Source of the DNA: Zygaena filipendulae
Lineage: Eukaryota > Arthropoda > Insecta > Lepidoptera > Zygaenidae
Length of the DNA stretch: 64,000 nt
Direction of reading: 5' to 3'
Assembly: GCA_907165275.2 (NCBI GenBank)
Contig: OU015660.1
Location: 7,318,501-7,382,500 of the forward strand
In this document: piece by piece, positions 38,401 through 45,447 of the stretch
Layout: each line of letters begins with the position of its first letter
Position numbering within the stretch: position 1 is the stretch's first letter
Position numbers and translations under genes: made by a program
Notes under the pieces: model-generated
What the model saw: only the letters and a program-made list of their open reading frames with translations
Told to the model about the DNA's origin: nothing
The model's database searches: none

Positions 38401-41400
38401 ATTCAACAGATACAATCCAGTACGAAAGCCCGTGCCACCTGTCGACGCTAGCACACAAAGTCATTCATCAACGTAATTAAACAAAATGCAGCCAACGCTA
38501 CGTCTTGGCCCGCTGAAATACCTATAAGTACATGGCTGTAATGTTTAGTACCCAATAGCTCAATGATGGCCACGCATACTATGTTTCCAAATTTAAAGTA
38601 GTTAGAGTGGTTAATGAATAGGTACGTCGCGCGATAGGTACCAACAAAGAAATCTCCGTGACAGCTTAAGTTGACCGTCAGTTAAAGAAACAATTATACC
38701 TTTCAAGTTCCAAGAGTGATTCATAGTAAATACCACAAACAAATGAATTTCACAAACCGGCAGCTCGCCATAGCTACCTACTTCGTTTCGATAAAATGTT
38801 CTACCAATACATTTCGAACCAAATAATAAATAATTTTATCTGTAAATATTTTTTTTTTCATTAATTCATCACATGTCCCCACCCAAAACCTCAGAGATAA
38901 GTATAAGTATGTGTTTAGAACTCAATTTGACAAACTTCCAGAAACCAATTCAACGTTCGTATAAACAAAAATACAAAGAAAGTAATCGTCACCGCAGAAC
39001 AGAAAATAACTGATAGAAGGGTACAAACAACTTTAACCAATCTGCGTAAGGTTGAACTTGCAAAACACTGTTTATAGTTTTTTTTTTATAACTAGGTACT
39101 CAAGTAGAATTGCCGAGTGCTTGGTAACGGTCGCGGGCCGACCGTGCATCTAGGGTTTTTTCAATAATGGTTAATTTAATGCTATGAATATTGTTAATGA
39201 GAAATGAAAACACATCATTGTTTTAAATAATTAGTATTACCTACCTATGTAGGTATACTAGCTCTACTTATCCATTCCTCATTAGCCATTTACCTTTTTT
39301 TTTTCTTCTCACGTATGGGTACTTAGGTATATTTTATGTAAATAAAAAAACTTACGGATTCAGCCCGTCGTCGCCAAAATGTAGTAGATGAACGTTGTGC
39401 TATACTACTTACTTGGGACATCTTTTAGACTAATCGTAAATACCAATAATATCGGCTCCATGCGCACGCGGTCTCAGCACTGTACTTACACACCACACTC
39501 GTCTCTCGGTCGGTAACGTACTAACTCTGTGCGTCACACACATCTACATTTGAGCCCGTGCGAAGGAGACGACAAGTGCATGCTTATTTCTTACTCGCAT
39601 ATACTACAGTACGCATTGTTAAATTTAATTTTTATCAAAACTAAAATTAACAATGCGTACAGTTCATTTTCGTTAGGTAATGTACTCACATTAGTTTATA
39701 CGATTTACTATCCTGAAATTGTGTCTATTTTTAAGCTGTCAGCATGTTTGCATTTATAGTACCTAATTTAAATATCTTCGGCCGCCTACGTAACCAGTTG
39801 CTTATATGTAACCGGTTAGGTTTTATTATAGGTATCTACTTAGGTACTATGTTATATATTGATTAATCTTACATCTAATCTTCGATGTATACATACGTAA
39901 GTATATAAAAGCGAAAGGTCAGTGGACTCGCTGAGATAACACAAAATTTCGAAAACTACATTTCCTATGAAGCTGAAAGACAGGTTATAGGTAGAAGACT
40001 CAGAACGAATTTCATGGAGTTCCCGTGGGAACTCTCAAATTAACGTGGATAAAACCGCAGTGAACAGTTAGTCTAAATACCTATATAAAAAGGAATCCCT
40101 ATTTTCTTTGGTCACGGCATCACGCGTGAACGGCTGAACCAATTTCGCTAATTCTTTTTTGTTGTGTTTCTTGTTGTAAGAAAAAGGTTCTTATGAAAGA
40201 AGTTTGGAGTTCCTGCGGGAATTCCAAAACTCATGCGAGTAAGTCTCCGAAGCAGTTGTACCGATTTTGGCGGGATTTCACTGTTGATTAGCTGATGTTA
40301 TTAGAAGTAAATTAGGTTACTTTGGAATTGCTGTGGGGATTCCGAAACTCACGCGGGTGAAACCGCGGGGCACGGGTAGTAACTTATATAATAATTAATT
40401 AATATCTAATATATAAAATTCTCGTGTCACAATGTTCGTTCCCATACTCCTCCGAAACGGCTTGACCGATTTTTATGAAATTGTGTATGCATATTCAGTA
40501 TGTCTGAGAATCGGCCAACATCTATTTTTCATCCCCCTAAAGGGAGTTCCTGCGGGAATTCCGAAACTCACGCGGGTGAAACCGCGGGGCGCAGCTAGTT
40601 ATACTATAACTTCATTTACAGTTTCCCTGCACTGTTTCTTGACCAAGTTGACATGAACTACTTATCTTTATCGTATAGGCGGCAAGTTGCTGAACAGTTC
40701 TAAATACGTGATATCGGAGGAGCCGATGAATGACTACGCTCTGCGAATGACCCTCAACATCACTCGGCTCAAACGGAACGACTTCGGGGAGTATGCGTGC
40801 TCGTCGGTCAACGGTTATGGGAAGGCGGACGGTGTGATTTTATTGAAAGGTAAGCAATCTACTGCGTGCGCAGGATGAAGCATCTTAGGAGTCAGCTCAG
40901 CCGTGGGGAGCTCTAAAACTGTAACAGACTCAGAAATTTATGTTCTGAGGTAACATTATTATTGATATATTGTTTTTATAATTGTTTGTTTGGTATTTTG
41001 ATTCAATAAAGAGTTATAAGTATCTATCTATTATTATTTGTAGAATTAAATGTAAAGATTTTTTTTTTATTTTCAGTTTTTTTTTAAGCGTGTAAAGCTG
41101 ATTATTGCTATTCAATCGTTCGGCAGTGGTTTTAGTTATTCTGAACTATAATACCGCAACTAAGTGTAAGTTCTTTCCGGCTACATATTTTGGTAGGTAA
41201 TTAAAAAACCTTTTTCAACTTAAACTATTTAGCAGTTAAGAACCATCAATAATCACACTCTCAAAAAACAACAGTCATATCTTCAATTTTCCACCAAAAA
41301 AATCTCCGGTCAGAAATGTAAAATAGGGTTATTATACTATTTAGGTACCTGCCTACCAGTGGCGAAGGGTAAAATATTGAAAGAGGGAAGCCGGAAATCT

Positions 41401-42152
41401 ACTTTAATTTCAACTTATTAAACTATTAACTGTTCCCCGCGGTTTCACCTGCGATAAGTTCAGGAGGTTCCGCGGGAATTCCGGTATAAAAAGTCCTTCC
41501 CTGTATCCCTGACAACGTTCTCAATTACGGAGAGAGATGTTGCGTCTGAAGGGAAGCCGGTGGGAATCGGCTTCTATGGTACCTTCGCCACTGCTGCCTA
41601 CTGAAAATACTTTTACAGAATTTAAACTCGAGAACAAAAAGTAGATACCTAGGTACCTACATACAAAAATCCTTAAAAGATTATAACAAAACTTATCACC
41701 TGCAGTTATTACGACGTAGACACCATTCTATAAAGGTAATCAAGCTCTTCACATTATCAACAGAGACACCGCAAAAGACGACAACAACAACGACAACTAC
41801 GACGACGACAACCACCACGCCGCGACCCACGGCGGCAGCGACGACGACGCGCGCGCCCAAGCGACACCTGAAGAAACAGCACGACCGCAGCAATCAGAAC
41901 ACCATCGACGCCGACCAAAGGCAACCAGAGGTCAACAACGCATTCAACTTTTATAACGTCAATGGCTACGGCCACCAGAATAACACTCACAACGAATACG
42001 CGCAAAGAACTGAAAGGCAAAAGGTGCGACCTTCCGGCCCGCCGAGACACGTCGTGGTTTACAAAAGCACGGGCACTCGAATCGTAAAGTTGCCGTTCGA
42101 CTTTTTTATCGCACTGTTGTTAGTCGAAGCCGTTGTAGGGGTGGTCGTTTAG
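848..42152 (+). CDS. DIP/lachesin-family three-Ig GPI-anchored neuronal adhesion protein, whole gene (8 coding exons)
   Basis: Joining eight exons (848-944, 10422-10549, 11427-11612, 25635-25824, 33073-33204, 33863-33991, 40679-40849, 41764-42152) gives 1422 nt, 473 residues plus stop. Every intron is GT-AG and all phases agree. Domains: signal peptide about 1-33; Ig1 with C66, W78 and C127; Ig2 with C169, W181 and C225; Ig3 with C268, W280 and C328; a basic, Thr-rich linker (14 Thr at 350-363); a hydrophobic C-terminus 454-473. Family hallmarks are VAWIKSDTK, HNTWKLYV, CQINTDPM, VVIPPDI, YLCIAANGIPP and EASPKS. Fly DIPs are cell-surface proteins that bind Dpr proteins and help select synaptic partners; most are thought to be GPI-anchored, and the tail fits that. 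Sequons lie at N53, N293 and N314. The family call is firm; which DIP paralogue it corresponds to cannot be settled by eye. Confidence 0.9.
6990..7172 (+). repeat. Dispersed Helitron/SINE-like repeat remnant
   Basis: It begins GTGACCCGCGGTTTCAC, related to the end of the Helitron-like family, continues with TCAGTGAAAGTCCCGTTAAAATCGG and ends in an ACAGACAGACAGAAAGAC microsatellite. A similar core (AGCAGTGAAAGTCCCG) recurs at 25177, so this is a family rather than unique DNA. Confidence 0.55.
7575..7765 (+). mobile_element. MITE-like element, diverged copy
   Basis: It contains GGACACGTATTTTTTGC, TAATGAAAA and, about 130 bp on, GAGTGGGG...GTGATGTCATAAC, the same ordered landmarks seen at 19410-19637 and 33575-33797. 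Its central site is mutated (TGATGTCA instead of TGACGTCA). Confidence 0.5.
10081..10190 (-). repeat. Fragment of the same MITE-like family, reverse orientation
   Basis: AACGGCGATACATTAAGTCG followed by TCGCGTGACGTCAC is the reverse complement of the landmark order in the copies at 19.4 and 33.6 kb (TGACGTCACGCGAAA...ATGTATCGCTGTTA). The ends are not preserved. Confidence 0.5.
10422..10549 (+). CDS. Exon 2: start of Ig1 (A, B strands)
   Basis: The acceptor TTATTTTGCAG ends at 10421 and the donor GTAACA starts at 10550. After the split Gly codon it encodes residues 34-75, including EPEFLSPLENITVAQGR, the first Ig1 cysteine in HFTC (C66) and NHLGTYK. The sequon N53-I-T lies here. The exon ends in phase 0, exactly where DIP/lachesin Ig1 continues with VAWIK. 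Its GC content is clearly above that of the flanking intron. A competing AG at 10430-10431 would shift the frame and is rejected. Confidence 0.9.
11427..11612 (+). CDS. Exon 3: end of Ig1
   Basis: The acceptor ends at 11426 (GGACTAG, a weak pyrimidine tract) and the donor is GTAAGA at 11613. It is 62 codons, phase 0 on both sides, residues 76-137. It starts with the core Trp motif VAWIK (W78) and includes TKTILAIHTHMVTLNPRL, HNTWKLYV, the DSGTYMC cysteine motif (C127) and QINTDPMMSQ. This is the most strongly conserved block of the DIP/Dpr family and gives the firmest family assignment in the window. Confidence 0.95.
13444..13659 (+). mobile_element. Helitron-like non-autonomous copy, degraded 3' end
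   Basis: It starts TCCTTACTATTATTATAAAT, then CACGCCTTAACTACAGAACCG, GTTGTCAGGGGTACAGAAAAGG, GGGTGTACTTTTTATCCC and ends GCGGGGAAAAGCAGT, where the usual terminal CTAG is mutated. The order matches the intact copies at 18812 and 60999. Confidence 0.65.
14562..14765 (+). mobile_element. Helitron-like non-autonomous copy, diverged
   Basis: It contains TGAATGCGAATGTGAG, the ACGTTGTCAGGGGTAC core, GAAATTCCGAAA and the 3' end ACGGCTAG. The terminal hairpin is eroded. Confidence 0.6.
14988..15404 (-). repeat. Five tandem 83-84 bp tRNA-like (SINE-type) units
   Basis: Units start at 14988, 15071, 15155, 15238 and 15321, each opening AATGTTTACCCTGA and ending GGTGCTGT or GGGGCTGT. Read on the - strand each contains GAGTTCGATCCCCGC, close to the RNA polymerase III B box, and a tRNA-like gap before it. 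The last unit is the most diverged. A 30-bp direct repeat (around CTAAAACTAAAGCTTGTAC) sits just upstream at 14874-14940. The array looks like a tRNA-derived SINE fragment amplified as a minisatellite. Confidence 0.7.
18665..18739. repeat. Inverted repeat, 14-bp arms (ACTTATTTAGTCCC)
   Basis: Left arm 18665-18678 and right arm 18726-18739 are exact reverse complements. Between them lies a GC-rich core (GCGCCCTCGCTACGCTCGGG). It looks like the hairpin-forming core of a dispersed repeat. Confidence 0.6.
18812..19018 (+). mobile_element. Helitron-like non-autonomous element, intact copy
   Basis: 207 bp from TCCTACTAATATTATAAA to GAACAGCTAG, followed by T. The 3' part contains a hairpin-forming CCGTGGGTGAAACCGCGG, 11 bp before the CTAG end. 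A 5'-TC, a 3'-CTRR and a hairpin near the 3' end are Helitron hallmarks; short non-autonomous Helitrons of this type are known from Lepidoptera. It contains a microsatellite-like GATGTTTAGATGTTTGGATG part. Confidence 0.78.
19410..19637. mobile_element. MITE-like element with terminal inverted repeats and a TGACGTCA site
   Basis: The left end (AAAATAAAAAATAATAGACACGTATTTTTT) and right end (AAGAAAAAATACGTGCCCAATATTTTTTATT) are imperfect inverted copies about 30 bp long. TGACGTCA lies at 19495-19502. No ORF. Related copies are at 7575, 10081 and 33575, and isolated ends at 14085 and 32187. Confidence 0.65.
19543..20026. repeat. Tandem duplication, 244 bp + 240 bp
   Basis: Positions 19543-19786 recur at 19787-20026 with only a few substitutions and a 4-bp indel (GATTAGGTACG against GATTACG). 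The unit runs from CTTCACGCGAAATTTC to CGCGCTTCCCAAAAA and includes the right end of the MITE plus adjacent unique DNA, so the second copy arose after MITE insertion. Confidence 0.85.
22532..22665. repeat. Perfect inverted repeat, 55-bp arms, 24-bp spacer
   Basis: The left arm 22532-22586 (AAACCATTAACTCTACAAAC ... ACAAGCTT) is exactly reverse-complementary to 22611-22665, base for base by eye. The spacer is 22587-22610. No ORF and no obvious target duplication. Confidence 0.9.
23102..23280 (-). mobile_element. Helitron-like copy, diverged
   Basis: It opens TTAGCTGTCCCCGCGGTTTC, with GTTTCCGAGGGGATTCCGGG, and ends TTATAATATTAGAT. The layout is the reverse-orientation family, with the middle replaced by other sequence. 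Confidence 0.6.
25635..25824 (+). CDS. Exon 4: linker and first half of Ig2
   Basis: The acceptor TTTTTTCTCACAG ends at 25634 and the donor GTAAAT starts at 25825. It encodes residues 138-200 plus one base. It opens with MGHLSVVIPPDI, the typical Ig1-Ig2 linker, followed by a Gly/Ala/Ser-rich insert (ADGDGSAASAPEGG), then SIELRC (C169), GTPEPIISWKR (W181) and GGKNIVFRDDSGKEIK. The first codon is ATG only by chance: the exon is internal and follows Gln137. Intron 3 before it is the longest of the gene (14.0 kb). Confidence 0.92.
25917..26200 (+). repeat. Dispersed lepidopteran-type SINE/Helitron-like repeat
   Basis: It starts ACTACCGTTTGCCCGTGGCTTCGTCCGCG, runs through TTTCACCCCCAT-like and AAAGTTTCAG stretches and ends GTATTTTATATAGGTATAGATG. 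The start and end words are those of a very common lepidopteran interspersed repeat, recognised from memory. Confidence 0.5.
29497..29655 (-). repeat. LINE 3'-end fragment
   Basis: On the - strand it ends in a (AAAT)n-type tail (TTTATTTATTTATTTAAGC on the +). The body contains GGTACAAAAGGCGGACTTAACG and ATTCTCTGCCAGTCAACCTT, which I recognise as a very common lepidopteran LINE-type 3' end. No ORF. Confidence 0.5.
29930..30368 (+). mobile_element. Poly(A)-tailed retroinsertion (5'-truncated LINE or SINE) with target duplications
   Basis: The 14-bp GGGTCGTATGGAAG occurs at 29930-29943 and again at 30355-30368. Between them lies a 411-bp insert ending in about 17 A (30338-30354). Target-primed retrotransposition leaves exactly this structure. 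From 30040 the insert is far more GC-rich than its surroundings and folds into five hairpins: 30104-30112/30125-30133, 30144-30150/30157-30163, 30174-30182/30201-30209, 30259-30264/30269-30274 and 30287-30295/30304-30312. It could be the 3' UTR of a non-LTR element or a SINE; the clade is not recognised. Confidence 0.85.
30610..30900 (-). repeat. Two LINE-like fragments with (TTA)n tails
   Basis: Two GC-richer bodies (AGCTCGGCTCAAAGCCGG...; CTACCGACAGCGGAGCAGAG...) lie between (TTA)n runs at 30616, 30747 and 30878. The second includes a 12-bp inverted repeat (TTTAGGTTTTTT / AAAAAACCTAAA). (TTA)n tails suggest LINE 3' ends. Confidence 0.45.
30999..31260 (+). mobile_element. Helitron-like element, second subfamily
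   Basis: It starts TCAAACTAATATATAAAAAT, with CGTGTCAAAGTGTTTGTTAT, CTCCGAAACGCCTTGACCGA and the 3' end CACGCGGGTGAAACCGCGG ... CAGCTAG followed by T. The 5' half matches the copy at 40405 and differs from the other subfamily, while the 3' half with its hairpin is shared. Confidence 0.72.
32880..33028 (-). mobile_element. Helitron-like copy, internally deleted
   Basis: CTAG at 32880, then GGGAGTTCCCGTGGGAATTCC, GTCTTTTTCTGTACCC and ACAAACAAACTCACATTTG, ending TATAATAGGA. The hairpin end is deleted. It ends 44 bp before exon 5. Confidence 0.62.
33073..33204 (+). CDS. Exon 5: second half of Ig2
   Basis: The acceptor TTTTGCTGTAG ends at 33072 and the donor GTAAGT starts at 33205. The two bases TT complete Val201 with the G from exon 4. 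It encodes residues 201-244 plus one base: VVESYVGTTLTLKGLQRSDM, GTYLC (C225), IAANGIPPTKSRRYEVSVL. The CIA-NG-PP signature is characteristic of DIP and lachesin Ig2. A degraded Helitron-like copy ends only about 45 bp upstream of this acceptor. Confidence 0.92.
33575..33797. mobile_element. MITE-like element with two TGACGTCA sites
   Basis: It has the same ordered landmarks as the 19.4-kb copy: TTTTTTGCGTTTTCAAATTAAT, AAGCGCATTAAAATTTGAGAG, TGACGTCA at 33675-33682 and again at 33710-33717, and ATGTATCGCTGTTATTTT. It ends about 65 bp before exon 6. The termini are eroded. Confidence 0.6.
33863..33991 (+). CDS. Exon 6: first half of Ig3
   Basis: The acceptor CTCAACCTATAG ends at 33862 and the donor GTAACG starts at 33992. 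It encodes Phe245 (split codon) to Ala287 plus one base: FQPLVRVSSPVVLRAADTQV, TLQC (C268), YVEASPKSLNTWQRGKSQA. EASPKS followed by the core Trp (W280) is the standard Ig3 pattern of the family. A MITE-like repeat ends about 65 bp upstream. Intron 5 is short (658 bp). Confidence 0.92.
34227..34455 (-). repeat. LTR (3' LTR in element orientation)
   Basis: 229 bp, TG...CA ends, same as 39380-39608 by eye. It adjoins the polypurine tract. Confidence 0.93.
34527..34828. repeat. Tandem repeats inside the LTR element
   Basis: A 63-bp unit (TTTTTCCACTCTTATTACTCC ... CTTCCTCAATACAA) occurs twice from 34527. It is followed by a second pair of about 60-bp units around CTCTTAGTAATTATCTTACTC (34705-34828). 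They are pyrimidine-rich on this strand and non-coding. Confidence 0.7.
36471..36550. repeat. Three tandem 26-bp units
   Basis: TATCTTTTCACGGTTTTTCA followed by ATTTTC is repeated about three times. The period is not a multiple of three, so it does not encode a peptide repeat. Confidence 0.8.
37235..37415. repeat. Degenerate repeats around CTGAGCA-GGCATCATCTGCTCAG
   Basis: ACTGAGCAAGCATCATCTG and ACTGAGCAGGCATCATCTG followed by CTCAGCCC recur at about 37310 and 37385, with an older copy near 37237. Each can fold (CTGAGCA against TGCTCAG). Confidence 0.65.
37475..37770. repeat. Diverged tandem duplication of about 145 bp
   Basis: TTAATATTATTAATACGCT, AATCTATGAACTTCAAACGA, CGGATACGGCT and GATCCGG(G/A)TAG appear in the same order at 37475-37625 and 37627-37770. 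Confidence 0.7.
39380..39608 (-). repeat. LTR (5' LTR in element orientation)
   Basis: 229 bp, TG...CA ends. It is followed inward by the primer-binding-like site. In element orientation it would contain the promoter; no canonical TATA box stands out. Confidence 0.93.
40405..40597 (+). mobile_element. Helitron-like element, second subfamily, intact copy
   Basis: It starts TCTAATATATAAAATTCTCG and ends GCGCAGCTAG followed by T, with the hairpin CGCGGGTGAAACCGCG close to the 3' end. CTCCGAAACGGCTTGACCGA marks the subfamily shared with 30999. It ends 81 bp before exon 7. Confidence 0.78.
40679..40849 (+). CDS. Exon 7: second half of Ig3
   Basis: The acceptor TTATCGTATAG ends at 40678 and the donor GTAAGC starts at 40850. 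It encodes residues 288-344 plus one base: GGKLLNSSKYVISEEPMND, then YALRMTLNITRLKRND, then FGEYAC (C328) and SSVNGYGKADGVILLK. Sequons are N293-S-S and N314-I-T. The exon is GC-rich compared with its surroundings. An intact Helitron-like copy ends 81 bp upstream, and the intron before it contains the LTR element. Confidence 0.93.
41345..41605. mobile_element. MITE-like inverted repeat enclosing a Helitron fragment
   Basis: CCTACCAGTGGCGAAGGGTA near 41352 faces TACCTTCGCCACTGCTGCCTA near 41581-41601. Inside is a reverse Helitron-like fragment (CCCCGCGGTTTCACCTGCG, CCTGACAACG). It lies in intron 7, between exons 7 and 8. Confidence 0.6.
41764..42152 (+). CDS. Exon 8: Thr-rich linker and GPI-type tail, stop codon
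   Basis: The acceptor TCACATTATCAACAG ends at 41763. It encodes Glu345 (split codon) to Val473 and a TAG stop at 42150-42152. It starts ETPQK, then 14 consecutive Thr (350-363) written with mixed ACN codons, then a basic stretch (RAPKRHLKKQ), an Asn/Gln-rich low-complexity stretch and a final hydrophobic segment (FDFFIALLLVEAVVGVVV) with nothing charged after the Glu in it. A small-residue cluster (KSTGT) just before the tail could hold the anchor-attachment site. Mucin-like linkers and GPI tails are usual in DIPs, but this part is poorly conserved, so the end was chosen by frame and phase. Confidence 0.88.
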
Positions 42153-42337
42153 ATTTTTTTTTTTTATTGAGTACAGTTTTATTTGTTTTATTATTATTAT
42201 AGTACGGAAAATCAAAATATAGATACGTAGTGATATAAAAAAATGGCTGTTGAATTTTATAAGAGTATAAGTACGTATTTTGAGGTTGTTATTCAAAACA
42301 TTTTTAGTGAAGTATTGGCGTAAATTTTTTGTATTCA

Positions 42338-42343
42338 AATAAA
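42338..42343 (+). terminator. Candidate polyadenylation signal AATAAA
   Basis: AATAAA lies 186 bp after the stop codon in very AT-rich DNA. It is the first canonical signal downstream and fits a short 3' UTR. Further AATAAA words occur through 44 kb, so longer 3' ends are possible. Confidence 0.45.
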
Positions 42344-44553
42344 ATTATATTGAAATCGACTTAATTTTAAGGTTTATTGTAAAGTGACAATAATTGGGAC
42401 AATATAATGGTCCATAATGTCTTAGACACACCGTACTTAGGTAAGTTTATTCTGTAAAAACGAAAATGAAATATTTTACGCATAATATAATATGTAGGTA
42501 AAGTATTTCATAGTACATAATAATATCATTTGTATCATATCAAACGACGTCGTAGAAAAACATAAAAAAATATGTTAATATGTTAGGTAACAAAATTGTA
42601 CCTAATGTTTAATTACCTATGGATCAATATCGTATCATTAATAATGATTTACCTTTCGGTTAACAGTATTCAGTATTTTGTATCTGTAATTGCTATATTG
42701 TTTTAATTACCTTATTCATTAATTTTAAGTATAAGTGACACAATGAACATTACCTGTTATTTATTCGAGTAATAATTTCAGAATATTTAATGGCATTGAC
42801 AATAATCATTATAAAACGCGTATATATTATACATATACACACAGGGTTAAGATAAAGAAAGACCAATATGTATTAAAGTTTTTATTTTACGTAACTAATA
42901 CCTACCGTAATACATTTACATATATATATACCAAATTCCGTTATAAATTATAGTAAAAAAAACCGAAATATGGTAATTTGACGATACAATTTAAAACCTT
43001 TTTTCTCAAGAAAGTATATTTACATAGTAATAAATCGCTTCAATTATATTAATCATAAATTTTCAATACGGGTTGCTGGTTTCATCACTAATCAATGATT
43101 TAATAAGAAAAGATAATAAAAAAACGATCTGAGAAATAAGTGAAAGAATTGATAAATTAATATTTTGGTTATATTAGTGTATTATTATTATTTAAGTGCT
43201 CGTTTACCCATAAGTACTTCACTATGTTAATTTCTTAAACACTTATTATACTAAATAGTTGAGTCAAAATTGCGTAGCTTGTTAATTTTAGTTCGGTAAT
43301 AGATATCTCACAATATAATCCCTCCATCAAAGGGTAAACTGATACTAGATAACATACCCTTTTTTGTAAGGAGTCTAGATATCGGTACGTAATTTCGGTG
43401 TGAAGTAAGTATTAATTAGTATGATTAGCTAATCATTAGAACATCGATAGAACCTAGTTGCGTAAAATCAAACATGTTAGTCATTAAAGTTGATATTTAT
43501 ATAATTATGGTATTATAATAGTAAATTTGTCTTCCGATTAGAATATTAAATGGAGGTAATCAGGTCTCCTGTTTAATAATATTATATTAATTTATAAAAA
43601 TTATGGATTCATGAAACTGAAATACATCTACTTTAATACTTTAATATTTCACGTAGTATAAAATGAAAATTCATTTACTTGTAAAAATATTGTAGTTCAT
43701 TCATACTACATATTGGTTCAAATTTTAATATTTAACCATAAAACCTACACCTGCATCATTTAAGTAATAAATAAAAATAATCGTTGATTTTAAATATTGA
43801 ACTACAAACTCAAGAAATACTGAAATACCTAAGTCTTACTGCTCATGTCAACGTGTTTTTAATCACTTGTAGTTAAATTACCTCTTACTTTTTATACTAC
43901 ATACTTAGTTATCAAAATTAGCAAAAAGAAATGGTAAAAATGTGACTTTGTTCTTAGTGTCAAGTCACTAGTGTATAATTAGGTTACATCTCGTTTGTTT
44001 TGTAGTTTTAATTTCAATGTAAACTATTTGCGAATGATGTTATTGATATACCTAATGTTTGACAATAAATACTTTTATATATCAATATAACTCGGTATAA
44101 TAAATAATAATTTACTAAAAGTTGTTAATGGCTAATTAAAAAACTATTCAAGTAAGTAATACTTATTTTAAAGAAGTCGGTGTTGCTCCCAACATAGATA
44201 TAAAAATAATGGAATACCAAACATATAATCTCCAATACGTATGTATTTGTATACTCAATACGACAATAATAATCTGTAACGATCGTGATGACTGTAATGT
44301 AAATAAACGAATATCAAATTAAGACAATAATAATAACACTAATAAACTATTTATCAATGTTAACTTTAAGATGTTGATATCATTTTATGATACTTTAAAA
44401 TAAAACACATATTGTAATCGAATATTGTTTATTTATTTCGCTGTCCAATTTTTTTTTATTAGCATTTTTTGCAAGATAACATTGAACTGATATCTAACTA
44501 AAAGGAGAAACTGAATGACCGATGATGACCAGTACTCACCCCAAGTAGCTGAA

Positions 44554-44715
44554 TCCATAATAAATGCGAAAGTGAGTTTGTTTGTTTGTTTGTTTATTCG
44601 TTTGTTTGTTACGCTTTCACGCCTTAACAGCTCAACCGATCATCACGAAATTTTGCATGCACGTTGACAGTGGTACAGAGAAGGATATAGGGTATTCTTT
44701 ATCAAAAGGCAGTTT
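44554..44715 (+). mobile_element. Helitron-like copy, 3' truncated, with (GTTT)n
   Basis: TCCATAATAAATGCGAAAGTGAG, a GTTTGTTTGTTTGTTT microsatellite, CACGCCTTAACAGCTCAACC and GAAATTTTGCATGCACGTTG, then the sequence departs from the family after GGGTATTCTTTATC. Confidence 0.68.
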
Positions 44716-45249
44716 GGTGAAGTGGAAGTCGCTCTTTGGGTTCTTCTGTTGTGAAAAATTGTCTATTAGAACTAAAGGCGTCGAATATAAACGGGCGGTC
44801 AATATACTACAAAACTTCCACTACTTTCTAATTACATCATAAAATTAATATAGGTATAATTATTGGCAATGATTTATGGATCTGTTAAAACATGTAAGCA
44901 TGAAATTTACACTCACCGCCCAACAAAATAGTCTCTGGCAGGAATGACAAACGAGAAATATACGTAATTCCATAACCTTATAACCTATCGTCACCGAAGC
45001 TGCAAATAACACAGCATATCAACACATTGTTACTGATGCTCGTAGCCATAGCGTATGCGTACCTATAGCTAGAGCGGTAGCAGTATGGGCAATGTCCACT
45101 CTAAAAACTTTTTAGCCCACCCTAGAAAAATTAACAATATTAAAGGTTTACTGTTTGATCACTTTTCATTTAATATTATGAGAGGCGACAGGTGATGCAA
45201 TAGGCCATGTTATGATAAATAGGAAAGTGAATTAGTGCATTATTATTTA

Positions 45250-45447
45250 CTAGCTGTGCCCCGCGGTTTCACCCGCGGTAATTTCGGAGTTGCCGCGGGA
45301 ATTCCGGGGTAAAAGTACACTATGTCCTTCTCTGTACCCCTGACAACGTGCATGCCAAATTTCATCCAAATCCGTTCAGCCGTTTTTGCATGATTGAGTA
45401 ACAAACATCCAAACATCCACACTTTCACATTTATAATATTAGTAGGA
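45250..45447 (-). mobile_element. Helitron-like non-autonomous element, intact copy
   Basis: 198 bp in reverse orientation from CTAGCTGTGCCCCGCGGTTT to TATAATATTAGTAGGA. The hairpin CCGCGG-TTTCAC-CCGCGG is complete. The interior matches the 18812 copy closely. Confidence 0.8.

Larger units (their letters stand above)
34227..39608 (-). mobile_element. Non-autonomous LTR retrotransposon (LARD-like), complete, antisense to the gene
   Basis: Two 229-bp LTRs (34227-34455 and 39380-39608) begin TGTAGTAG and end ATACTACA and appear identical. They are flanked by the 5-bp target duplication GTACG (34222-34226; 39609-39613). Orientation is minus: a primer-binding-like site TGGCGACGACGGGC lies 3 nt inside the right-hand LTR (complement of 39363-39376), and a polypurine tract AAGGAAGGGA (complement of 34456-34465) abuts the other. 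TGGCGAC would suit an Arg-type tRNA primer, but the match is short. The 4.9-kb interior has no long ORF on either strand and no gag, protease or reverse transcriptase motif that I can see. It must have moved with enzymes from another element. Confidence 0.92.
33992..40678 (+). other. Intron 6 (6.7 kb), four fifths of it one LTR element
   Basis: Removing the element and one copy of its target duplication leaves about 1.3 kb, in line with the short neighbouring introns 5 and 7. The remainder includes a split inverted repeat (34214-34226 with 39614-39622, against 39647-39668) and Helitron-like fragments at about 40010-40380, then the intact copy at 40405. Confidence 0.8.

Noticed and set aside
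41757..42050. 97-residue - strand open frame opposite exon 8, Arg/Val-rich
   Set aside because: It is the antisense shadow of the Thr-rich linker; the + strand fits the gene in phase and ends in a GPI-type tail.
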